DNA of 64,000 nt from assembly GCF_000519005.1 (NCBI RefSeq), contig NZ_JAER01000012.1, positions 43,922 through 107,921 of the forward strand, in the 5' to 3' direction. Shown piece by piece: positions 29,789 to 38,597 of the stretch; position 1 is the stretch's first letter; every line of letters begins with the position of its first letter. Source of the DNA: Nocardioides sp. J54. Its GTDB lineage: Bacteria; Actinomycetota; Actinomycetes; Propionibacteriales; Nocardioidaceae. Both the position numbers and the translations under genes were made by a program. The notes under the pieces were generated by a model. That model searched no databases and was not told the DNA's origin. It saw only the letters and a list, made by a program, of their open reading frames with translations.

Positions 29789-30935
29789 CCGCACCGACAC
29801 CACCGCCCGTCCCGCCGAAGGTCCGCGGGACCTGCGGCTGGCTGCGCTGACGAAGGAGTTCGCGACGTTCACCGCCGTACGCTCCCTCGACCTCACCGTG
29901 CCGGCCGGCACCTTCTTCGCCCTGCTCGGACCGTCGGGCTGCGGCAAGACGACCACGCTGCGCATGGTCGCGGGCCTGGAGACGCCGACCTCGGGGACGA
30001 TCCACCTCGGCGACCGCGACATCACGTGGGAGAAGCCGTACCGGCGGCCCGTCAACACGGTCTTCCAGAACTACGCGCTCTTCCCCCACCTCGACATCCA
30101 CGAGAACGTCGCCTTCGGCCTGCGGCGCCGTGGCGTCAAGGACGTCGACCAGCAGGTGCAGGAGATGCTGGAGCTGGTCGAGCTCGAGAGCCAGGCCCGC
30201 AAGAAGCCGCCGCAGATGTCCGGCGGCCAGCAGCAGCGGGTCGCACTGGCCCGGGCGCTGATCAACCGTCCCGAGGTGTTGCTCCTCGACGAGCCGCTCG
30301 GCGCCCTCGACCTCAAGCTGCGCCGGTCGATGCAGATCGAGATCAAGCGCATCCAGGAAGAGGTCGGCCTCACCTTCGTGCACGTCACGCACGACCAGGA
30401 GGAGGCGATGACCATGGCCGACACGATCGCCGTCATGAACGGCGGCGTGATCGAGCAGATGGGCTCGCCGACCGAGCTCTACGAGAACCCGCAGACCACC
30501 TTCGTCGCCAACTTCCTCGGTCAGTCCAACCTCATTGCGGGGACCGTGGCCAGCGCGGAGGGGGACGTCGTACGCGTCGACATGCACGGCACCCAGGTCT
30601 CGATCCCGGTCGACCGCGCGCACACCCGGACCGGCGCCGGGTGGGTGGGCATCCGGCCGGAGAAGGTGCTGGTCGCCCCGGCCGGCGAGCCGATCGACGC
30701 CCCCGGCAACCACATGACCGGCGGCGTGGTGACCGACGTCAGCTTCGTCGGCGTCAGCACGCAGTACCTCGTGCGGATGCCATGGGGGCAGGAGCTGATG
30801 GCGTTCGAGCAGAACACCGGTCGTCGCAAGATCCTGCGCCACGGCGCCGAGGTCGACGTGTCGTGGCGCCCCGAGTTCGCGTTCCTGCTGCCCGCCGACC
30901 AGGACGTCCGGGCCGGCGCGTTCGAGGAGGACTGA
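29772..30935 (+). CDS. Polyamine ABC transporter ATP-binding protein (PotA-like)
   Basis: 387 aa. Walker A (GPSGCGKTTTL), Q-loop (TVFQNYALFPHL), ABC signature (MSGGQQQRVALARAL), Walker B (VLLLDEPLGALD) and the switch His (HVTHDQEEAM) are all present, followed by a C-terminal TOBE domain. It energises polyamine uptake. The start overlaps potD by 17 bp and its stop overlaps the permease start (TGATG). Confidence 0.92.
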   Translation: MSLAADRTDTTARPAEGPRDLRLAALTKEFATFTAVRSLDLTVPAGTFFALLGPSGCGKTTTLRMVAGLETPTSGTIHLGDRDITWEKPYRRPVNTVFQNYALFPHLDIHENVAFGLRRRGVKDVDQQVQEMLELVELESQARKKPPQMSGGQQQRVALARALINRPEVLLLDEPLGALDLKLRRSMQIEIKRIQEEVGLTFVHVTHDQEEAMTMADTIAVMNGGVIEQMGSPTELYENPQTTFVANFLGQSNLIAGTVASAEGDVVRVDMHGTQVSIPVDRAHTRTGAGWVGIRPEKVLVAPAGEPIDAPGNHMTGGVVTDVSFVGVSTQYLVRMPWGQELMAFEQNTGRRKILRHGAEVDVSWRPEFAFLLPADQDVRAGAFEED

Positions 30936-31783
30936 TGCGTCGCGGCCGCTTCACGGGCTACTGGCTGATGCTGCCAGCGGCCCTGTGGCTCGGCGTCTTC
31001 TTCGTCATCCCGTTCTACTCGCTGCTGGCGACCAGCCTCTACGACCCCGAGGGGTCGGTGCTGACGGGCTACGACGTCACCTGGCACGTCGCGAACTTCG
31101 CCGACGCGCTGCGCGAGCACGCGGACGAGCTGTGGCGATCGCTGTGGTACGCCGGCGTCGCGACCGTGATCTGCGCCGTGCTGGGCTACGTGCTGGCCTA
31201 CGCGATCGCGTTCAAGGCGGGCCGCTGGCGCAACGTGATGCTGGTGCTGGTCATCGCGCCGTTCTTCACCAGCTTCCTGGTGCGCACGCTGTCGTGGAAG
31301 CTGATCCTCGCCGACGACGGGTTCGTGGTCGACTTCCTCCAGACGCTGCACCTCATGGGCGAGGACGACCGGCTGCTGGCCACGCCGGTCGCGGTGATCG
31401 CGGGCCTGGTCTACAACTTCCTGCCGTTCATGGTGCTCCCCCTCTACGCCAGCCTGGAGAAGATCGACGTACGCCTCATCGAGGCAGCGGGCGACCTCTA
31501 CGCCTCGCCGGCGCGGGGCTTCTGGAAGGTGACGCTGCCGCTGTCGATGCCCGGCCTGGTCGCCGGCACCCTGCTGACCTTCATCCCCTCCGCGGGCGAC
31601 TACATCAACGCCCAGCTCCTCGGCAGCACCAACCAGCGGATGGTCGGCAACGTGATCCAGGACCTCTTCACCAACACCGGCGACTACGCCACCGCCGGCG
31701 CGCTGTCGGTGACGCTGATGGTGATCATCGTGGCGATGGTCGTGCTCTACATCCGCAAGGCGGGGACGGAGGAGCTGCTGTGA
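30935..31783 (+). CDS. Polyamine ABC transporter permease (PotB-like)
   Basis: 282 aa with about six transmembrane segments. The cytoplasmic EAA loop (EAAGDLYASPARGFWKVTLPLSMPG) that docks on the ATPase is clear near residue 185. It pairs with the next gene to form the membrane channel. Start ATG 30935 overlaps the ATPase stop by one base, and its stop overlaps the next start (GTGA). Confidence 0.92.
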   Translation: MRRGRFTGYWLMLPAALWLGVFFVIPFYSLLATSLYDPEGSVLTGYDVTWHVANFADALREHADELWRSLWYAGVATVICAVLGYVLAYAIAFKAGRWRNVMLVLVIAPFFTSFLVRTLSWKLILADDGFVVDFLQTLHLMGEDDRLLATPVAVIAGLVYNFLPFMVLPLYASLEKIDVRLIEAAGDLYASPARGFWKVTLPLSMPGLVAGTLLTFIPSAGDYINAQLLGSTNQRMVGNVIQDLFTNTGDYATAGALSVTLMVIIVAMVVLYIRKAGTEELL

Positions 31784-32595
31784 ACGTCCTGCACCGCGTC
31801 GGTCGGTGGATCGGCGAGCACCTCGTCCTGGCGGCCGGCGTGCTCGTGCTGGTCTACATGTTCGTGCCGATCGCCGTCGTGATGCTGATGAGCTTCAACG
31901 ACAACAGCAAGTCGCGCAACGTCTACGCCTTCCGCGACTTCACCTGGCACAACTGGGCGAACGTGTGCCAGCCGGACGGGATGTGCGAGGCGGTGCTGCG
32001 CAGCGTCGTCATCGGGTTGTCCGCCACCCTGGTCGCCACGATCCTCGGCACGCTCGCCGCGTTCGCGCTGGTGCGGCACCGCTTCCTGGGCCGCTCGTCG
32101 ATGAACACGATCATCTTCTTGCCGATGGCCTCGCCGGAGATCGTGATGGGCTCCTCGCTGCTGGCCCTCTTCGTCTCCGCCGGCTTCGGCGGCCGGCTCG
32201 GCATGGTCACGATCTTCATCGCGCACGTGATGTTCTGCCTGTCGTTCGTCATCGTGACGGTCAAGGCGAGGCTCGCCGGCCTCGACGGCAACCTCGAGGA
32301 AGCGGCGATGGACCTCTACGCCAGCGAGTCCACGACCTTCTGGCGGGTGACCTTCCCGCTGGTCTTCCCCGGTATCGCCGCCGCGGCCCTGCTGAGCTTC
32401 TCGCTGTCCTTCGACGACTTCATCATCACCAACCTCAACGCCGGCCAGACCGTGACCTTCCCGATGTACGTCTGGGGAGTGGCCCAGCGCGGCATCCCGA
32501 TGCAGGTGAACGTGATCGGCACGATCATGTTCCTCGTCGCCCTGGCCATCGTCGTCGGCAACATGCTCGCCACCCGCCGCAAGCAACCCGCCTGA
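31780..32595 (+). CDS. Polyamine ABC transporter permease (PotC-like)
   Basis: 271 aa, six transmembrane segments with the EAA loop (EEAAMDLYASESTTFWRVTFPLVFPG) and the PotC-like SFDDFIITNLNAG segment that follows it. GTG 31780 overlaps the potB stop. It is the last gene of the four-gene importer operon and converges on the transaminase gene. Confidence 0.92.
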   Translation: MNVLHRVGRWIGEHLVLAAGVLVLVYMFVPIAVVMLMSFNDNSKSRNVYAFRDFTWHNWANVCQPDGMCEAVLRSVVIGLSATLVATILGTLAAFALVRHRFLGRSSMNTIIFLPMASPEIVMGSSLLALFVSAGFGGRLGMVTIFIAHVMFCLSFVIVTVKARLAGLDGNLEEAAMDLYASESTTFWRVTFPLVFPGIAAAALLSFSLSFDDFIITNLNAGQTVTFPMYVWGVAQRGIPMQVNVIGTIMFLVALAIVVGNMLATRRKQPA

Positions 32596-32662
32596 CCGGC
32601 CCGGGCCAGCCGGCCACCGCCCGCTCGTGTGCCGCGCACGGCGTACGCAACGCGCCCCAAGC

Positions 32663-32717
32663 GACCACTGGACCCGGCACACGTGACCACTCGACCCGCC
32701 ACAAGTGACGTCTCGAC
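32663..32717. repeat. Tandem 22-bp intergenic repeat (two and a half units)
   Basis: Units begin GACCACTGGACCC at 32663 and GACCACTCGACCC at 32685, agree at 19 of 22 positions, and are followed by a partial third (32707-32717). Each unit ends GCACACGT or CCACAAGT. The same GACC(C/T)GGCACACGT core recurs at 38462. It lies between the convergent potC and transaminase genes, in a 216-bp gap that otherwise shows no gene. Confidence 0.6.
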
Positions 32718-32811
32718 GAGCCGGCCAACGAGAACCGGGCCGGTGTCGCGCGCTCTCCCACTCAGCTCTGCGCGACGCCGACCCGGTCCCGGTCCCCGGT
32801 TCGTTGGTGCC

Positions 32812-34206
32812 CTACAGGAGGGCGACCGCCTCGGTCAGCACCGAGCGGAGCTTCTCCTCGATCTCGTCGAAGTGCGCCTGGTCGCAGACCAGCGGCGGAG
32901 AGAGCTGGATGACCGGGTCGCCCCGGTCGTCGGCGCGGCAGTAGAGGCCCGCGTCGAAGAGGGCCTTCGAGAGGAAGCCGCGCAGCAGGCGCTCGGACTC
33001 GGCCTCGTCGAAGGACTCCTTGGTGCTCTTGTCCTTGACGAGCTCGATGCCGTAGAAGTACCCGTCCCCGCGGACGTCGCCGACGATCGGCAGGTCCAGG
33101 AGCTTCTCGAGGGTGCCGCGGAAGGCGCCCTCGCGCTCGCGGACTCCCTCGAGCACCTTCTCGTCCTCGAAGACCTCGAAGTTCTTCAGTGCCACGGCGG
33201 TGGACACGGGGTGTCCACCGAAGGTGTAGCCGTGCAGGAAGGTCTCGGTGCCGTGGGCGAAGGGCTCGTAGAGGCGGTCGCTGACGATCATCGCGCCGAG
33301 CGGCGCGTAGCCGGAGGTGATGCCCTTGGCCGAGGTGATGATGTCGGGCTGGTAGCCGTAGCGCTCGGCGCCGAACATGTGGCCGAGCCGGCCGTAGGCG
33401 CAGATGACCTCGTCGGAGACGAGCAGGACGTCGTACTCGTCGCAGATCTCGCGGACCCGCTGGAAGTAGCCCGGCGGCGGCGGGAAGCAGCCGCCGGCGT
33501 TCTGCACCGGCTCGAGGAAGACGGCGGCGACGGTGTCGGGGCCCTCGGCCTCGATCGCGACGGCGACCTGGTCGGCGGCCCAGCGGCCGAAGGTCTCGGG
33601 GTCGACGGTGCCGTCCGCACCGGCGAGGAACGACGGCGCGCGGTAGATGTTGGTGTTCGGGACGCGGAAGGTCGACGGGACCAGGGGCTCGAACTGCTGC
33701 TTGAGGCCGGGCAGGCCGGTGATCGACAGGGCCCCGGCGGTGGTGCCGTGGTAGGCGATCGCGCGGCTGATCACCTTGTGCTTCATCGGCTTGCCGACGA
33801 GCTTGAAGTAGTTCTTCGCCAGCTTCCACGCCGACTCGACGGCCTCGCCGCCGCCGGAGGTGAAGAAGACGCGGTTGAGGTCGCCGGGCGCGTAGCCGGC
33901 GATCTTCTCGGCGAGCTCGATCGCGGTCGGGTGCGCGTAGGACCAGAGCGGGAAGAAGGCGAGCTCGGCGGCCTGCTTCGCGGCAGCCTCGGCGAGGTCG
34001 GTGCGGCCGTGGCCGAGCTGGCTGACGAAGAGCCCGCCGAGGGCGTCGAGGTACTTGCGGCCGCGGCTGTCCCAGACGTAGGCACCCTCACCCCGCACGA
34101 TCACGGGAACGTCGGCGGTGTCGTAGGACGACATGCGGGTGAAGTGCATCCACAGGTGGTCCCGGGCGGACTGTTGCAGGGCGCCGTGCGCGGCATCGTC
34201 GTACAC
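32812..34206 (-). CDS. Class III PLP aminotransferase, putative polyamine:pyruvate transaminase
   Basis: 464 aa, fold type I, class III. The PLP-lysine is K294 (ITSAKGITSGY), with D265 in LLVSDEVICAYGR and the phosphate-binding TSGGGEAVESAWKLA near residue 116. Sequence and context are like SpuC-type putrescine/spermidine:pyruvate transaminases, which turn putrescine into 4-aminobutanal. GTG 34206 follows GGGAGGA; a longer frame enters the promoter region. It is divergent from the aldehyde dehydrogenase that would take its product. Beta-alanine or GABA as substrate is a fair alternative. Confidence 0.85.
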   Translation of the reverse strand: MYDDAAHGALQQSARDHLWMHFTRMSSYDTADVPVIVRGEGAYVWDSRGRKYLDALGGLFVSQLGHGRTDLAEAAAKQAAELAFFPLWSYAHPTAIELAEKIAGYAPGDLNRVFFTSGGGEAVESAWKLAKNYFKLVGKPMKHKVISRAIAYHGTTAGALSITGLPGLKQQFEPLVPSTFRVPNTNIYRAPSFLAGADGTVDPETFGRWAADQVAVAIEAEGPDTVAAVFLEPVQNAGGCFPPPPGYFQRVREICDEYDVLLVSDEVICAYGRLGHMFGAERYGYQPDIITSAKGITSGYAPLGAMIVSDRLYEPFAHGTETFLHGYTFGGHPVSTAVALKNFEVFEDEKVLEGVREREGAFRGTLEKLLDLPIVGDVRGDGYFYGIELVKDKSTKESFDEAESERLLRGFLSKALFDAGLYCRADDRGDPVIQLSPPLVCDQAHFDEIEEKLRSVLTEAVALL

Positions 34207-34243
34207 GGCGCCATCCTCCCTCGCGTTCGCGATATCGGCAAGT

Positions 34244-34285
34244 GATTTCGTCGCTGTTACACGACTTCGCAACGGATTTCGTCGC
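34244..34285. promoter_or_regulatory. Direct repeat GATTTCGTCGC, three helical turns apart, in the transaminase/ALDH promoter region
   Basis: GATTTCGTCGC occurs exactly at 34244-34254 and 34275-34285, 31 bp start to start. The second copy overlaps CGCAACGGATTTCG (34268-34281), which shares CGCAACGGA(A/T)T with the Lrp/potD promoter region. Same-face spacing suggests cooperative binding of a multimeric regulator such as an Lrp protein. Confidence 0.5.
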
Positions 34286-34330
34286 GAAGGCGCTTCCCTG
34301 CGTGCGAGATGCTGGCTAGGCTCCCCGGGC

Positions 34331-35770
34331 ATGACGACCCTCCGCAATGTCATCGACGGGGCCTCGGTCGACGCCGCGTCGGGCGCCACGTACGACGTCG
34401 TGAACCCTGCGACCGGGCAGGCCTACGCCACCGCCCCGGCGAGCGGCGCCGAGGACGTGGACCGCGCGATGCAGGCGGCCGCGAGGGCCTTCGACACCTG
34501 GGGCGACACCACCCCGAAGGAGCGGCAGGAGGCGTTGCTGCGGATGGCCCAGGCGCTGGAGGACCGCGCCGACGAGTTCGTCCGCGTCGAGTGCGAGAAC
34601 ACCGGCAAGCCGATCGGCCTGACCGCCGAGGAGGAGCTGCCGCCCAGCGTCGACGAGCTGCGCTTCTTCGCCGGCGCCGCGCGCGTCCTCGAGGCAAGCA
34701 GCGCAGGCGAGTACCTCAAGGACCACACCTCGTGGATCCGCCGCGAGCCGATCGGCGTGGTGGCGCAGGTGACGCCGTGGAACTACCCGCTGATGATGGC
34801 GATCTGGAAGATCGCGCCGGCGCTCTCGGCCGGCAACACCGTCGTGCTCAAGCCCAGCGACACCACCCCGGCCAGCACCGTGCTGCTCGCGGAGCTCGCC
34901 AACGAGTTCCTGCCGCCAGGGGTGCTCAACGTGGTCTGCGGCGACCGCGACACCGGCCGCAGGCTGATCGAGCACCCGGTCCCGCAGATGGTCGCCATCA
35001 CGGGCTCGGTCCGCGCCGGCATGGAGGTGGCCGGGTCTGCCGCGACCGACCTGAAGCGGGTCCACCTCGAGCTCGGCGGCAAGGCTCCGGTGGTCGTGTT
35101 CGACGACGCCGACGTCGCGGCCGCCGCCGAGGCGATCGCCACCGCCGGCTACTTCAACGCCGGCCAGGACTGCACCGCCGCCACCCGGGTGCTGGCCGCC
35201 GAGGGCGTGCACGACGACCTCGTCGCCGCGCTCGCCGAGCAGGCGCGCAGCACCCGCACCGGCATGCCCGACGACCCCGACGTCCTCTACGGCGCGCTCA
35301 ACAACCCCGACCAGCTCGCGCGAGTCAGCGGCATGGTCGAGAACCTGCCCGACCACGCCCGGATCGAGGCCGGCGGCACCCGCCCGACGGTCGCCGGCGG
35401 CGAGGGCGGCTACTTCTACGACCCGACCGTGGTCTCCAACCTGCGCCAGGACGACGACGCGATCCAGCAGGAGATCTTCGGCCCGGTCATCACGGTGCAG
35501 AGGTTCTCCGACGAGGCCGAGGCGCTCCGGTTCGCCAACGGCGTGCAGTACGGCCTGTCCTCCAGCGTGTGGACGCGGGACCACGCCCGCGCGCTGCGGA
35601 TGTCGCGCAAGCTCGACTTCGGCGTGGTGTGGATCAACACCCACATCCCGTTCGTCTCGGAGATGCCGCACGGCGGGTTCAAGCACTCCGGCTACGGCAA
35701 GGACCTGTCGGTGTACAGCCTCGAGGACTACACGCGCATCAAGCACGTGATGTCGCACATCGGCGAGTGA
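34331..35770 (+). CDS. Aldehyde dehydrogenase, putative gamma-aminobutyraldehyde dehydrogenase
   Basis: 479 aa ALDH with N151 (VTPWNYPLMM), general base E248 (HLELGGKAP) and nucleophile C281 (NAGQDCTAATR); the NAD-binding segment TGSVRAGMEVA is intact. It oxidises an amino-aldehyde, most likely 4-aminobutanal to GABA, given the transaminase divergent from it and the polyamine importer. ATG 34331. The saccharopine-dehydrogenase-like gene begins 14 bp after its stop. Confidence 0.9.
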   Translation: MTTLRNVIDGASVDAASGATYDVVNPATGQAYATAPASGAEDVDRAMQAAARAFDTWGDTTPKERQEALLRMAQALEDRADEFVRVECENTGKPIGLTAEEELPPSVDELRFFAGAARVLEASSAGEYLKDHTSWIRREPIGVVAQVTPWNYPLMMAIWKIAPALSAGNTVVLKPSDTTPASTVLLAELANEFLPPGVLNVVCGDRDTGRRLIEHPVPQMVAITGSVRAGMEVAGSAATDLKRVHLELGGKAPVVVFDDADVAAAAEAIATAGYFNAGQDCTAATRVLAAEGVHDDLVAALAEQARSTRTGMPDDPDVLYGALNNPDQLARVSGMVENLPDHARIEAGGTRPTVAGGEGGYFYDPTVVSNLRQDDDAIQQEIFGPVITVQRFSDEAEALRFANGVQYGLSSSVWTRDHARALRMSRKLDFGVVWINTHIPFVSEMPHGGFKHSGYGKDLSVYSLEDYTRIKHVMSHIGE

Positions 35771-35784
35771 GGACCGGCGCGACG

Positions 35785-37011
35785 ATGCGGATCCTGCTGG
35801 TCGGTGCCGGTGGCGTGGGGGGCGCCCTCACCGCGATCGCTGCGCGCCGCGACTTCTTCGATCTCCTCGTCGTCGCCGACCACGACCCGGTCCGGGCCGA
35901 GCGGGCCGCCGCGACCGACCCGCGGTACGTCGCCGCCCAGGTCGACGCCTCGTCGGCCGAGGCAGTCACGGCGCTGTGCCGCGAGCACGGGATCACGCAC
36001 GTGATGAATGCCGTCGACCCGGTGTTCAACATGTCGATCTTCGAGGGCGCGTTCGCCGCCGGCGCCGACTACCTCGACATGGCGATGTCGCTGTCGCAGC
36101 CGCACCCCGAGGCGCCGTACGAGCGGTGCGGGGTGAAGCTGGGCGACGAGCAGTTCGCCGTCGCGGACCGGTGGGAGCAGGCCGGGCGCCTCGCCCTGGT
36201 CGGGATCGGCGTCGAGCCGGGGTTGTCCGACGTGTTCGCCCGCTACGCCGCGGACCACCTCTTCGCCGAGATCGACGAGCTGGCCACCCGCGACGGTGCG
36301 AACCTCGTCGTCACCGACGACGACGGCAACGAGGTCTTCGCACCGTCGTTCTCGATGTGGACCACGATCGAGGAGTGCCTGAACCCGCCGGTGGTGTGGG
36401 AGAAGGAGCGCGGCTGGTTCACCACTGCCCCGTTCAGCGAGCCGGAGGTCTTCGACTTCCCCGAGGGCATCGGGCCGGTCGAGTGCGTCAACGTCGAGCA
36501 CGAGGAGGTCCTCCTCATGCCGCGCTGGGTGGACTGCCGGCGAGCGACGTTCAAGTACGGCCTCGGCGAGGAGATGATCACCATCCTCGAGGTGCTGCAC
36601 ACCCTGGGGCTCGACCGCACGGACAAGGTGCGGGTCAAGGGCGTCGAGGTCTCGCCGCGCGACGTGGTCGCCGCCGTGCTGCCCGACCCGGCGACGATCG
36701 GCCCGCGGATGACCGGCAAGACCTGCGCGGGCCTGTGGGTGACCGGCACCGGGAAGGACGCCGACGGCAACCCGACCGGCCCGCGGTCGACGTACCTCTA
36801 CCACGTGGTCGACAACGAGTGGTCGATGCAGGAGTACGGCCACCAGTGCGTGGTCTGGCAGACCGCGGTCAACCCCGTGATCGCGCTGGAGCTGCTGGCG
36901 ACCGGCGTGTGGAAGGGCGCCGGCGTGCTCGGCCCGGAAGCGTTCGACGCCGTGCCCTTCCTCGACCTGCTGACGGCGTACGGCGCGCCGTGGGGGCAGC
37001 GCGAGCAGTGA
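35785..37011 (+). CDS. Saccharopine dehydrogenase family NAD(P)-dependent oxidoreductase
   Basis: 408 aa. The N-terminal Rossmann motif LLVGAGGVGGALTAIAARR with later GITHVMNAVDP and YLDMAMSLSQPHPEAPY is that of saccharopine dehydrogenase/reductase and carboxynorspermidine-type enzymes. Members make or split secondary amines between an amino acid and an oxo acid or aldehyde. Set between an aminobutyraldehyde dehydrogenase and an amine oxidase, it could process an N-substituted polyamine or a lysine-derived product; the true substrate is not known. GTGA overlap with the next gene. Confidence 0.8.
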   Translation: MRILLVGAGGVGGALTAIAARRDFFDLLVVADHDPVRAERAAATDPRYVAAQVDASSAEAVTALCREHGITHVMNAVDPVFNMSIFEGAFAAGADYLDMAMSLSQPHPEAPYERCGVKLGDEQFAVADRWEQAGRLALVGIGVEPGLSDVFARYAADHLFAEIDELATRDGANLVVTDDDGNEVFAPSFSMWTTIEECLNPPVVWEKERGWFTTAPFSEPEVFDFPEGIGPVECVNVEHEEVLLMPRWVDCRRATFKYGLGEEMITILEVLHTLGLDRTDKVRVKGVEVSPRDVVAAVLPDPATIGPRMTGKTCAGLWVTGTGKDADGNPTGPRSTYLYHVVDNEWSMQEYGHQCVVWQTAVNPVIALELLATGVWKGAGVLGPEAFDAVPFLDLLTAYGAPWGQREQ

Positions 37012-38384
37012 CGACCACCCCGGAGCGCGCCCACGCGCTCGCCGACGCCGCCGAGCCGCGGGTGCTCTGGCTCGACACCCCCGACCGGCCGCCCGCTCGA
37101 CCGCCCGTGGGGGCGACCGCGGCCGACCTGGTCGTCGTCGGCGGCGGGTTCACCGGCCTGTGGACCGCGCTGCTCGCGAAGGAGCGCGACCCGGACCGGT
37201 CCGTGGTGCTGCTCGAGCGCGACCGGGTCGCCGAGCACGCGACCGGACGCAACGGCGGCTTCTGCGAGGCCAGCCTCACCCACGGCGAGGCGAACGGCCG
37301 CGACCGCTGGCCCGGGGAGTACGACGAGCTCGACCGGCTCGGGCTGCAGAACCTCGACGAGATCGAGGAGACGGTCCGCCGCCACGGCATCGACTGCGGC
37401 TTCGCCCGCACCGGCCAGCTGTCGGTCGCCACCCGCCCGCACGAAGTCGACCTGCTCGAGCCCGGCACCCCGGGCTTCCTCGACGCCGCCGCCGTCCGCG
37501 CGCTGGTCGACTCCCCCACCTACCTCGCCGGCCGGCTCGACGCCGACGGTTGCGCGATGGTCGACCCGGCCCGGATGGCGTGGGGCCTGGCCGGGGCCGC
37601 GGAGTCGCTCGGGGTGCGCATCGCCGAGGGCACCCCGGTCACCGCCGTACGACGGAACGGCACCCGGATGGAGGTGCACACGCCGCACGGGGTGGTCGAC
37701 GCGGGGCACGTCGTGCTGGCCACGAACGTGTTCACCTCGCTGCTGCGCAAGGCCCGGCGCCGAGTCGTCCCCGTCTACGACCACGTGCTTGCCACCGAGC
37801 CCCTGACGGCCTCCCAGCTGGCGTCGATCGGCTGGGAGCAGCGCTGCGGGGTCGCCGACTCCGGCAACCTCTTCCACTACTACCGGCTCACCGACGACGA
37901 CCGCATCCTGTGGGGCGGCTACGACGCGGTCTACCACTTCGGGCGAGGCATCGCCCCCCACCACGAGCAGCGCCCGGCGACCCACCGGGTGCTGGCCGAG
38001 CACTTCCACGAGACCTTCCCGCAGCTGGCCGACGTCGCGTTCACGCACCGCTGGGGCGGCGTCATCGACACCTGCACCCGCTTCTGCGCCTTCTTCGGCA
38101 CGGCGAGGCGCGGCCGCCTCGCCTATGCCGCTGGGTTCACCGGCCTCGGCGTCGGGGCCTCCCGGTTCGCCGCGAACGTCATGCTCGACCTGCTGGCCGG
38201 CGAGGAGACCGAGCGCACCCGGCTGGCGATGGTGCGCGAGCAGCCGCTGCCGTTCCCGCCCGAGCCGTTCGCCTGGACCGGCATCCAGCTGACCCGGTGG
38301 GCGTCCGCGCGGGCGGACGAGACCGGGCGGCGGAACCTGTGGCTGCGGACGCTGGACCGGGTGGGGTTGGGGTTCGACTCGTAG
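37008..38384 (+). CDS. FAD-dependent amine oxidase/oxidoreductase (DAO family)
   Basis: 458 aa. The Rossmann motif VVVGGGFTGLWTALLAKE near residue 40 and the ERDRVAEHATGRNGGFC block mark the DAO family branch of gamma-glutamylputrescine oxidase (PuuB)-like enzymes. It ends with the second FAD-contact region YAAGFTGLGVGASRFAAN. It probably deaminates an amine oxidatively. It overlaps the previous gene by GTGA and is the last gene of the plus-strand catabolic operon; no glutamylpolyamine synthetase is in the window, so a free amine may be the substrate. Confidence 0.85.
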   Translation: MTTTPERAHALADAAEPRVLWLDTPDRPPARPPVGATAADLVVVGGGFTGLWTALLAKERDPDRSVVLLERDRVAEHATGRNGGFCEASLTHGEANGRDRWPGEYDELDRLGLQNLDEIEETVRRHGIDCGFARTGQLSVATRPHEVDLLEPGTPGFLDAAAVRALVDSPTYLAGRLDADGCAMVDPARMAWGLAGAAESLGVRIAEGTPVTAVRRNGTRMEVHTPHGVVDAGHVVLATNVFTSLLRKARRRVVPVYDHVLATEPLTASQLASIGWEQRCGVADSGNLFHYYRLTDDDRILWGGYDAVYHFGRGIAPHHEQRPATHRVLAEHFHETFPQLADVAFTHRWGGVIDTCTRFCAFFGTARRGRLAYAAGFTGLGVGASRFAANVMLDLLAGEETERTRLAMVREQPLPFPPEPFAWTGIQLTRWASARADETGRRNLWLRTLDRVGLGFDS

Positions 38385-38414
38385 GGGTGGGTCGGGGGTG
38401 GGGCCTCGTGGGGT

Positions 38415-38523
38415 TTCACCACCTAGGTGGTGAATCTCCGTGACTGGGCACAAGAAACCCGGACCTGGCACACGTTTCTCCCGGCGTGTCGCCGGGGTTT
38501 CACCACCCAGGTGGTGAAACCCC
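38415..38523. repeat. Paired palindromes TTCACCACC..GGTGGTGAA flanking a 20-bp direct repeat
   Basis: A perfect 20-bp palindrome TTCACCACCTAGGTGGTGAA occupies 38415-38434; a larger one with 14-bp arms (GGGGTTTCACCACC and GGTGGTGAAACCCC) occupies 38494-38523. Between them two 20-bp units start at 38442 and 38462 (GACTGGGCACAAG and GACCTGGCACACG), related to the 22-bp repeats at 32663. The block fills most of a 213-bp gap between co-oriented genes. The second palindrome could also terminate transcription. Confidence 0.65.
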
Positions 38524-38597
38524 ACCCGCCGCACGCCCCCCGTCCACCGAAACCCACCCGTCACGCCCCCGCCATCGACGCGGCCTAGGCTGGCGGC

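Noticed and set aside
38415..38523. CRISPR array
   Set aside because: Only two palindromes of different length around one short spacer, with no third repeat and no cas genes.
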